The position numbers and the translations under genes were made by a program. The notes beneath the pieces were generated by a model. It searched no databases, was not told where the DNA came from, and saw nothing but the letters and a program-made list of their open reading frames with translations. A stretch of 8,456 nt of DNA from Elusimicrobiota bacterium (GTDB lineage Bacteria; Elusimicrobiota; Elusimicrobia; FEN-1173), in NCBI GenBank assembly GCA_003158755.1, contig PMLF01000220.1, positions 1-8,456 of the forward strand, given 5' to 3'. Shown in pieces: positions 1 to 4,985 of this stretch (positions are counted from its first letter, which is position 1; each line of letters starts with the position of its first letter).

Positions 1-3
1 GTA

Positions 4-141
4 AAAAGGTAAAAGGAAAAAGTTGGGAAAGTAATCTAGAAATTTAGACGGCGAGGTTCTTTAAGTTCAAAAGGTAAAAGGAAAAAGTGGGAAGGCAAAA
101 TAGCCTTCTTTAATTTTTCCTTTTACCTTTTCACTTTTCAC
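4..141. repeat. Heptamer (AAAAGGN) repeat cluster, two direct copies and one inverted
   Basis: The only non-coding left-edge sequence is a low-complexity purine tract built on a 7-nt unit. Copy 1 (4-24) and copy 2 (69-89) share the 20-mer AAAAGGTAAAAGGAAAAAGT exactly at 4-23 and 69-88. An inverted set runs from 114 to 141 as four heptamers (TTTTTCC, TTTTACC, TTTTCAC, TTTTCAC). Positions 69-86 and 114-131 are perfect 18-bp reverse complements, so a cruciform or RNA hairpin is possible. The inverted set overlaps the 3' end of rlmB and supplies its TGA stop. No gene is seen in 1-130. The repeat is read directly; that it is a genome-wide family or slippage-prone array is inference. Confidence 0.75.
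80..108 (-). terminator. Candidate rho-independent terminator after rlmB
   Basis: Read on the minus strand, downstream of the rlmB stop, a 6-bp stem GAAGGC / GCCTTC (108-103 with 96-91) closes a 6-nt TATTTT loop. It is followed by CCAC and then TTTTTCCTTTT. The stem is short and the U run is interrupted and offset by four bases, so alone it would be weak. The flanking 18-bp inverted repeat (69-86 with 114-131) can zip around it and give a much longer hairpin. Placement just after the last gene of the cysS-rlmB unit supports a terminator role. Confidence 0.4.
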
Positions 142-1300
142 TTAACGTTTCTCCTCGGCGGAAAATTTCGTGGAGCAGCACCGCCGCGGCGCAGGAGGCG
201 TTCAGGGATTCCATTCCTCCGGAACCGGGGACGGCCATGAGGGCGTCGCAGCGGTCTTTCACCAGGCGGTGAAGGCCCGAGCCCTCGGCCCCGATCACCA
301 GGGCCAACGGCGAGTTCAGCACGATCGATGAGGCCGGCTCGCCCGTCCCGTCAGCCCCGTAAATCCAATACCCCTTTTCCTTCAAATCCAACAGGGCTTG
401 AGCGATGTTGGCCACTTGGACCATGGGGACTTTAGCCAAGGCTCCCGCCGAAGCTTTCATAACCGTCCCCGATAGTCCGGCGGACCGCCAGCGGGGGACG
501 ATCACCCCTTTGGCGCCGAAGAACGCCGCGGAACGGAGGATGGCCCCGACGTTGTGGGGATCCTCGATGCCGTCCAGAAGGAGGAGAGGGGTCGACCCGT
601 CCTTGACGAGGGAGTTCCAATCCCCGTATCCGACAGAAGACACCCGGGCGACCACCCCTTGGTGGTTGGCCGAACGGACCATGAAATCCAAACGGTCCCG
701 GTCCACCCATTGGAAAACCACGCGCCGCTCCTGAGCCAATCGAAGCAGTTCCTCGAAACCCGATCCTTGGGCTCCCTTCAAAAGCCACAACTTGTTGACG
801 CGGCATTCCCCCTCGGCGGAAAGCATCTCCAAAACGGGGTGGCGGCCATAGAGGAAATCATCAGAGGAAGGAGTTTCCACCTCCGGCATGGGTTCCCGAG
901 GAGCGGACGAGTGAACCGGCTCCTCCGGCCGACGGAAAGAGGATTTATCCTTCCAGGGCTTCGGCGAATATCCGGAACTTTCCGGGCGAGGAAAGGAAGG
1001 CCTCTCCTTCCACGACCCTCGCGAAGACCCGGGACCTTCCGGCCGAGGATAGGAAGGCTTTCCTTTCCACGGACCCCGAGAATGTCCCGACCCTTCGGGA
1101 CGAGGATAAGAAGATTTCCCTTTCCAAGGCCCCCGTGATTGACCCGGCCCCGCCGGACGCGGAGAGGAAGGCTTTCCCTTCCAGGGACCTCTCGAAGACC
1201 CCGGACCTTCCGGCCGGGGATGGGAGGATTTTCCTTTCCACGGTCCTCGAGGCCGGTCGTCTCTTCGCTGAAATCGATCCTGACGGTGATCTTGTCTCAT
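131..1300 (-). CDS. rlmB: 23S rRNA 2'-O-ribose methyltransferase RlmB (TrmH/SpoU family) with repeat-rich N-terminal tail
   Basis: A SAM-dependent SPOUT methyltransferase of 389 aa. The family methylates a ribose 2'-OH in 23S rRNA (G2251 in E. coli) or related RNA sites. The substrate-binding domain begins near residue 150 (LYGRHPVLEML). The knotted catalytic domain shows motif 1 with N250 and R256 (DPHNVGAILRSA), motif 2 at 336-342 (IGAEGSG) and motif 3 at 365-369 (SLNAS). Residues 18-131 are six 19-residue R/G/P/W/K repeats, so the protein is about 140 aa longer than E. coli RlmB. The start at 1300 is preferred because its ATG overlaps the cysS stop (ATGA); a start at 1390 would run 94 nt into cysS. 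cysS and rlmB are also neighbours in Bacillus. Family assignment is firm; the exact target nucleotide is inferred. Confidence 0.93.
   Translation of the reverse strand: MRQDHRQDRFQRRDDRPRGPWKGKSSHPRPEGPGSSRGPWKGKPSSPRPAGPGQSRGPWKGKSSYPRPEGSGHSRGPWKGKPSYPRPEGPGSSRGSWKERPSFPRPESSGYSPKPWKDKSSFRRPEEPVHSSAPREPMPEVETPSSDDFLYGRHPVLEMLSAEGECRVNKLWLLKGAQGSGFEELLRLAQERRVVFQWVDRDRLDFMVRSANHQGVVARVSSVGYGDWNSLVKDGSTPLLLLDGIEDPHNVGAILRSAAFFGAKGVIVPRWRSAGLSGTVMKASAGALAKVPMVQVANIAQALLDLKEKGYWIYGADGTGEPASSIVLNSPLALVIGAEGSGLHRLVKDRCDALMAVPGSGGMESLNASCAAAVLLHEIFRRGETLSEK
908..1249 (-). repeat. Six tandem 57-bp coding repeats in the 5' part of rlmB
   Basis: Six in-frame units of exactly 57 bp encode 19-residue repeats at RlmB residues 18-131, with a consensus close to RGPWKGKPSYPRPEGPGSS. 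Units 1-4 are well conserved. Unit 5 (RGSWKERPSF...) and unit 6 (PKPWKDKSSF...) have drifted towards the catalytic domain. Units 1 to 4 alternate KSS, KPS, KSS, KPS, which hints that a 114-bp pair was duplicated. The composition (Arg, Gly, Pro, Lys, one invariant Trp, no hydrophobic core) suggests a basic disordered tail, possibly RNA-binding; that function is inferred. Confidence 0.9.
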
Positions 1301-2709
1301 TTCTTCCACCACCTTGGCCCCTGGGGCGTGTCTTCCACCACGACGCCGCGGGCGGCGAGTTCGGCCCGCAAGCGGTCGGCTTCTTTCCAATCTTTTTCGG
1401 CGCGGGCCTTCTGCCGGCCATCGACGAGCGTTTGAACAACCGCGTCTCCTTCTTCGGCATCGACGGAAAGAGACAGCCCGAACACCTCCGACAGCGCCTC
1501 TTTGATGAGGGCGAACGCCTTCTCCATGCGTCCGGTGTGGAGGGCGCGGTGGGTGGCCGTCCGGACTTTCAACTCCCCGATCAAGGAATGGACGGCGGCC
1601 AAGGCCTCGGGCGCGTTGAAGTCGTCGGCCAAAGCGTTCAAGAAATCCGTTTCGAAGCGGGCGATCCGATCGTCCATCACCTTGGCGTCCTGGCCGTCGG
1701 TCCCGTGCTGGGCCTTGAGAGCGGCGGCGACCCGGCGCAGGTCGTCCTCGATGTTCTTCAGGGAGCGGTCGGCCTGGGCCAACAGCTCGTCGGAAAATTC
1801 CAAGGGCGTGCGGTAGTGTTGAGAAAGCAAAAGTAGCCGCACCGCGCGGGGATCAAATTTCTTGAAGATGTCCTCCAGGGTGAAAAAGTTCCCCAGGGAC
1901 TTGGACATCTTTTCCTTGTGGATGGTCACGAATCCGTTGTGCATCCAATACCGGACGAAGGGCTTTCCGGTGCGGGCTTCGGATTGGGCGATCTCGTTTT
2001 CATGATGGGGGAAGACGAGGTCCAACCCGCCGCCGTGGATGTCGAAGGTCTCGGCCTTCAGGTTCTCCAGGCTCATGACCGAGCATTCGATGTGCCACCC
2101 CGGCCGCCCCGGGCCCCACGGAGAGGGCCAGGACGGTTCGCCGGGCTTCGCCGCTTTCCAGAGGGCGAAATCCAAAGGATCCTTCTTCCGCTCGTCGACT
2201 TCCACCCGCGCACCGGACTCAAGTTCGTTCAGGGGGCGCTTGGAAAGTCTTCCGTAAGCGGGAAATTTTCGGACGGAATAGTAAACGTCTCCGCCTAGCA
2301 CGTAGGCGGACCCCTTGGCGACCAGCTTCTCGACGAAGGAAACGATCGGAGGGATGGTTTCCGTAACTCGTGGGTAAACGTCGGCGCGCCGGACGTTCAG
2401 CTTGTCCATTTTGTCGAAGTAATCGGCGATGTACCGGTCCGCAAGGGCGCGGGGAGTTTCGCCTTTCTCCGCCGCCCGGCGGATGATCTTGTCGTCGATG
2501 TCCGTGAAGTTCTGCACGTAGGCCACGGCGTAGCCCAGCCGCGTCAAAACTCGGCGGACGAAATCAAAGGTGACGTAGCACCGCCCGTGCCCCAGGTGGA
2601 CGGAATCATAAGGCGTTACGCCGCAGACGTACATTTTGACTCGTCCCGGCTCCAGCGGGTTGAAAACCTCTTTTTTCCCCGACAGGGTGTTGTGGATTTG
2701 AAGGTTCAT
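1297..2709 (-). CDS. cysS: Cysteinyl-tRNA synthetase
   Basis: A class I aminoacyl-tRNA synthetase that charges tRNA-Cys with cysteine using ATP, in the cytoplasm. At 470 aa it is the usual length. The HIGH motif is HLGH (38-41) and the KMSKS loop is at 267-271. The zinc site that selects cysteine fits C29, C209, H235 and E239, the last two in the family string FPHHENE. The C-terminal tail (KDWKEADRLRAEL, then GVVVEDTPQGPRW) is the typical anticodon-side domain. The ATG at 2709 is preceded by AGAGG four bases upstream, and the N-terminus MNLQIHNTLSGKKE matches the family. The stop overlaps the rlmB start by 4 nt, so the two are probably cotranscribed. No missing residues or frameshifts were seen. 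Confidence 0.97.
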   Translation of the reverse strand: MNLQIHNTLSGKKEVFNPLEPGRVKMYVCGVTPYDSVHLGHGRCYVTFDFVRRVLTRLGYAVAYVQNFTDIDDKIIRRAAEKGETPRALADRYIADYFDKMDKLNVRRADVYPRVTETIPPIVSFVEKLVAKGSAYVLGGDVYYSVRKFPAYGRLSKRPLNELESGARVEVDERKKDPLDFALWKAAKPGEPSWPSPWGPGRPGWHIECSVMSLENLKAETFDIHGGGLDLVFPHHENEIAQSEARTGKPFVRYWMHNGFVTIHKEKMSKSLGNFFTLEDIFKKFDPRAVRLLLLSQHYRTPLEFSDELLAQADRSLKNIEDDLRRVAAALKAQHGTDGQDAKVMDDRIARFETDFLNALADDFNAPEALAAVHSLIGELKVRTATHRALHTGRMEKAFALIKEALSEVFGLSLSVDAEEGDAVVQTLVDGRQKARAEKDWKEADRLRAELAARGVVVEDTPQGPRWWKK

Positions 2710-2765
2710 GGGGCCTCTAAAATGACCTGCCGGGCGGAAAAATGCCTTCGGCGCGAATTTTTCAA

Positions 2766-2774
2766 TTTATAGCA
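2766..2774 (-). promoter_or_regulatory. Candidate cysS-rlmB promoter (extended -10)
   Basis: On the minus strand, TGC followed by TATAAA (2774-2766) resembles an extended -10 (TGnTATAAT) in an AT-rich patch within GC-rich DNA. It would start transcription about 50 nt upstream of the cysS ATG. No good TTGACA lies at the expected distance, which is tolerable for an extended -10. The leader is too short for a T-box and shows only minor pairing. Confidence 0.45.
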
Positions 2775-2812
2775 TAACCGCCGTCCGCTCGCCGACGAGG
2801 GGCCTTCCAAAT

Positions 2813-2841
2813 TTGACAGGCGTCGGGAAAAACCGTATCTT
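2813..2841 (+). promoter_or_regulatory. Sigma-70-type promoter of the small lipoprotein gene
   Basis: A perfect -35 TTGACA (2813-2818), a 17-nt spacer and a -10 of TATCTT (2836-2841, four of six consensus bases) predict a start near 2847-2849, about 75 nt upstream of the lipoprotein ATG. It is divergent from the cysS promoter, with predicted starts about 90 bp apart. The optimal spacing and consensus -35 suggest strong constitutive expression; that strength is inferred. Confidence 0.72.
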
Positions 2842-2846
2842 CAATA

Positions 2847-2877
2847 TCTCGCAACGAGAAAGGAAGGCCTTTTTTCC
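2847..2877 (+). other. Structured 5' leader of the lipoprotein mRNA
   Basis: At the predicted 5' end lies a small hairpin, TCTCG-CAA-CGAGA (2847-2859). It is followed by a weak stem GAAAGG / CCTTTT (2858-2863 with 2868-2873) running into T's up to 2875. The first hairpin could protect the 5' end of the message. The second could be a weak attenuator, although its stem has only two GC pairs. The rest of the leader is AT-rich, with a 10-bp palindrome ATTAATTAAT (2899-2908) just before the Shine-Dalgarno. Confidence 0.35.
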
Positions 2878-2922
2878 ATCCGGCGAGTTTTTACATCCAT
2901 TAATTAATCAAGGAGATACAAA

Positions 2923-3093
2923 ATGAAGAAGTTCCTTGTTTCCATGCTCGCTTTGACGGGTCTCTTGGCCCTGGCCGCTTGCCAGAACGCTCCGCAAGCC
3001 CCGGCCGCCGCTCCCGCCCCCGTTGCCGCGCCTGTGGTTACGTCCACGACGACGGTTTCCACGTCCACCGCGACGGCTCCCGTCCAGAAATAA
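2923..3093 (+). CDS. Small Ala/Pro/Thr-rich lipoprotein, 56 aa
   Basis: I do not recognise a named family. The 56-aa product has a textbook lipoprotein signal peptide: MKK, a hydrophobic stretch at residues 4-16, and the lipobox LAAC with the lipidated cysteine at residue 20. Gln follows the cysteine, so by the E. coli +2 rule outer-membrane sorting is expected. The mature part is only 37 residues, first Ala/Pro-rich (23-37), then Thr/Ser/Val-rich (38-53), ending VQK. It looks extended or disordered, with no second cysteine and no Lpp-like heptads. A strong Shine-Dalgarno AGGAG (2911-2915) lies 7 nt before the ATG. The gene is alone on its strand, with its own promoter and terminator, which implies an abundant independent transcript. 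A role in envelope spacing or entericidin-like stress function is speculation. Confidence 0.82.
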   Translation: MKKFLVSMLALTGLLALAACQNAPQAPAAAPAPVAAPVVTSTTTVSTSTATAPVQK

Positions 3094-3114
3094 GGCAACG
3101 AGCTTTTCGAAAAA

Positions 3115-3150
3115 GGGGCGGGCCGGTTCATCGGCCCGCCCCTTTTTTTT
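3115..3150 (+). terminator. Strong intrinsic terminator, probably bidirectional
   Basis: A perfect 11-bp GC stem, GGGGCGGGCCG (3115-3125) with CGGCCCGCCCC (3132-3142), closes a 6-nt loop (GTTCAT) and is followed by eight T's (3143-3150). Five A's precede the stem (3110-3114), so the minus-strand transcript also has a hairpin plus U tract. It ends the lipoprotein message 21 nt after the stop and can also stop readthrough from the oxidoreductase operon arriving from the right. Confidence 0.93.
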
Positions 3151-3197
3151 GTAATGGCGTCGTTGCCCCATGAATGGCATTGCCGCTAAGATAAGCT

Positions 3198-3225
3198 GTC
3201 ATACCGGCGAACGCCGGTATCCAGG
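3198..3225 (+). repeat. Internal hairpin module, left copy
   Basis: A 28-bp unit beginning GTCA and ending CCAGG, with a perfect 9-bp stem ATACCGGCG / CGCCGGTAT (3201-3209 with 3212-3220) around an AA loop. It is an inverted partner of the module at 3260-3287, with 5 differences in 28 positions. Confidence 0.8.
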
Positions 3226-3259
3226 ATTTGAAACGTCCGCCTAAAATGCGGTTTTACAC

Positions 3260-3287
3260 CCTGGACCCCGGCTTTCGCCGGGGTGAC
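3260..3287 (-). repeat. Internal hairpin module, right copy
   Basis: The reverse complement begins GTCACC and ends CCAGG, matching the left module in layout. The stem is ACCCCGGC / GCCGGGGT (3265-3272 with 3277-3284) around TTTC. Relative to the left copy two base pairs changed on both sides (T-A to C-G and A-T to C-G), which keeps the stem paired. Confidence 0.8.
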
Positions 3288-3343
3288 GACCCTTAATTTT
3301 ACGGTTTCTTGAGTTATCTTAGCGGCAATGCCATAAATGGGGC

Positions 3344-3406
3344 GGCTGCAAACTGCATCTCTTTATTACCACCCAAACTCCAACGGATGGGCGTGAGCGT
3401 CTAAAA
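3344..3406. other. Short spacer after the oxidoreductase operon
   Basis: Sixty-three bases between the MITE-like element and the stop of the oxidoreductase gene. On the minus strand there is a possible 6-bp CCATCC / GGGTGG pairing but no U run, so no dedicated terminator is evident. The operon probably relies on the palindromic element or on the bidirectional terminator at 3115-3150. Confidence 0.5.
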
Positions 3407-4984
3407 TTATTTTGTATTTTCAGCCAGCAGAGCCTCGGCCGCACGCAGGCCGTCCACCGCCGACGACATGATTCCCCCGGCGTATCCCGCGCCTTCGCCT
3501 GCCGGAAAAAGCCCCCGGACGTTCGACTGGTAACTTTCGTCGCGCGGAATCCTCACCGGGGAAGAACTGCGGGTCTCCACGCCCGTGAGGATCGCGTCGG
3601 CCAGGGCGAACCCTTTTAACTTCCGGTCAAACGCCCGGATCGCTTCCTTGAGAGCGTCGCAGACGAAACCGGGCAGACATTCCCGGAGGTCCGATGGAAC
3701 GACTCCGGGGAGATAGGAAGGCGGTACTTGGCCGATTTCCTTTGATGCCCGACCGGACATAAAATCCCCCACCCGCTGAACGGGCGCGCGGAATTCGCCG
3801 CCGCCCAAGGCGAAGGCCTTACCCTCCCATCGACGCTGAAACGCCACCCCGGCCAACGGTCCCTCGCCGCCGAAATCTTTGGGCTCGACGCCCACCATCA
3901 CTGCGCTGTTGCTGTTGGGCCGGTCGCGGGCGAACTCGCTCATGCCGTTGGTCGCGAGGCCACCCGGCTCGGAGGCGCCGGCCACCACCACTCCGCCGGG
4001 ACACATGCAGAACGTGTAAGCGCCGTACCCGTTGGAAGCGCGGTGGGCCATTTTATAGTCCGCGGAGCCCAGTTGAGGATGTCCGGCGTACGAACCGTAC
4101 TGCGCGCGATCGATCCGCTCGCGCGGATGCTCGATTCTCGCTCCGATGGAAAATGGTTTGGCTTCCAGCCGGACGCCGCGGCTGAGGAGCATCTCGAACG
4201 TATCGCGGGCGGCATTGCCCACGGCAATCAGAACGGCGGGGCTCTCGATGCCGTCCGACCCGAGGACCGCCACTCCCTTGACTCGACCTTGTTCAACGAA
4301 AAGGTCCGTCACTTTGGAACGAAAGCGGAATTCCCCGCCCAACTCCTGGATGGAGCGCCGCAAATTCTTGACCGTTTCCCGGATCACGTCCGTGCCCACG
4401 TGGGGCTTGGCTTTGTAGAGGATTTCCGGCGGAGCGCCGGCGGCGGCCATCTCCTCCAGGACGAGGCGACAGAGCGGGTCGTGGATGAGGGTGTTAAGCT
4501 TTCCGTCGGAAAATGTGCCGGCCCCGCCCTCGCCGAACTGGACGTTGGATTCCGGGTCCAAGAATCCTCCGACGATGAGCCGCTCCACGTCCCGCACCCG
4601 TTCCTCCACCGGACGGCCCCGTTCCAGCAGGATCGGCCGGGCGCCGGCTCGGGCCAAGCGGAGCCCGGCGAAGAGACCCGCCGGACCGGTCCCGACGATC
4701 ACGGGCCGGAACGGCAGGACCCTGCCGGAAGGAGCGAAATGGAAAACGGCGGGCGTTTGAACGACCCCGACGCCTTTCAAAAGGACGTCGTTTTCGTCCC
4801 GGACCTCGACGTCGACGGTGTAGACGAAGTCGAATCGCCGAGGCTGACGTGCGTCCAAGGATTGGCGGAAAAGACGGAAAGAAAGGAGTTGAGATTCTTC
4901 GATCTTCAGAGCGCCCAGGACGGCCTTCGTGAGGTCGGCGGCCGTATGGCCGACGGGAAGCTTGAGGTCCTGAATCCGCAACAA
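3407..4984 (-). CDS. FAD-dependent oxidoreductase, COG2509 (NAD(FAD)-utilizing dehydrogenase) type
   Basis: A 525-aa soluble flavoprotein of a family whose substrate is not established. Residues 1-93 form the family-specific N-terminal domain (MLRIQDLKLPVGH...). The FAD-binding Rossmann motif is at 96-103 (IVGTGPAG), with the ribose-binding acid at E121 (LLERG). Other family signatures are the NVQFGEGGAGTFSDGKLNT block (147-165), an FCMCPGG motif with C326 and C328, and the C-terminal FAD stretch GLFPAGEGAGYAGGIMSSA (491-509). The start is TTG at 4984, directly followed by another TTG; no ATG is nearby, MLRI fits the family, and the upstream stop TAA ends only one base before it. No clear Shine-Dalgarno is visible, so coupling to the preceding gene is likely. 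Family is confident, function unknown. Confidence 0.88.
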   Translation of the reverse strand: MLRIQDLKLPVGHTAADLTKAVLGALKIEESQLLSFRLFRQSLDARQPRRFDFVYTVDVEVRDENDVLLKGVGVVQTPAVFHFAPSGRVLPFRPVIVGTGPAGLFAGLRLARAGARPILLERGRPVEERVRDVERLIVGGFLDPESNVQFGEGGAGTFSDGKLNTLIHDPLCRLVLEEMAAAGAPPEILYKAKPHVGTDVIRETVKNLRRSIQELGGEFRFRSKVTDLFVEQGRVKGVAVLGSDGIESPAVLIAVGNAARDTFEMLLSRGVRLEAKPFSIGARIEHPRERIDRAQYGSYAGHPQLGSADYKMAHRASNGYGAYTFCMCPGGVVVAGASEPGGLATNGMSEFARDRPNSNSAVMVGVEPKDFGGEGPLAGVAFQRRWEGKAFALGGGEFRAPVQRVGDFMSGRASKEIGQVPPSYLPGVVPSDLRECLPGFVCDALKEAIRAFDRKLKGFALADAILTGVETRSSSPVRIPRDESYQSNVRGLFPAGEGAGYAGGIMSSAVDGLRAAEALLAENTK

Positions 4985-4985
4985 T

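Larger units (their letters stand above)
3165..3343. mobile_element. MITE-like non-coding palindromic element, about 179 bp
   Basis: The ends are 30-bp inverted repeats, 3165-3194 and 3314-3343, matching at 28 of 30 positions, with the inner 21 bp (3174-3194 and 3314-3334) identical. Inside are two 28-bp inverted copies of a hairpin module (3198-3225 and 3260-3287). There is no ORF, so any mobility would need a transposase in trans. I see no clear target-site duplication. The hairpin module resembles the GTCATTCCCGC...CCAGG palindromes scattered in many bacterial genomes and Neisseria dRS3-type repeats. The element lies just downstream of the lipoprotein terminator, in the convergent gap. Its structure is read directly; classification as a MITE is inference. 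Confidence 0.68.

Noticed and set aside
908..1249. 57-bp tandem repeats as a possible CRISPR array or minisatellite-only locus
   Set aside because: The units are adjacent without spacers, stay in frame and encode a coherent peptide repeat inside rlmB.
1301..1390. Longer rlmB start at 1390 adding 30 Arg-rich residues
   Set aside because: It lies entirely within the conserved 3' end of cysS, and the ATG at 1300 forms a classic ATGA overlap with the cysS stop.
2710..2765. T-box or other riboswitch upstream of cysS
   Set aside because: The leader from the predicted start is only about 50 nt, with no stem large enough, no T-box core and no terminator before cysS.
2904..3180. Minus-strand frames opposite the small lipoprotein
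   Set aside because: They run backwards through the terminator hairpin, and the plus-strand frame has the promoter, Shine-Dalgarno and lipobox.
3198..3287. The two GTCA...CCAGG hairpins as ordinary terminators or CRISPR repeats
   Set aside because: Neither hairpin is followed by a U run on either strand, and they are inverted rather than direct copies, only two in number.
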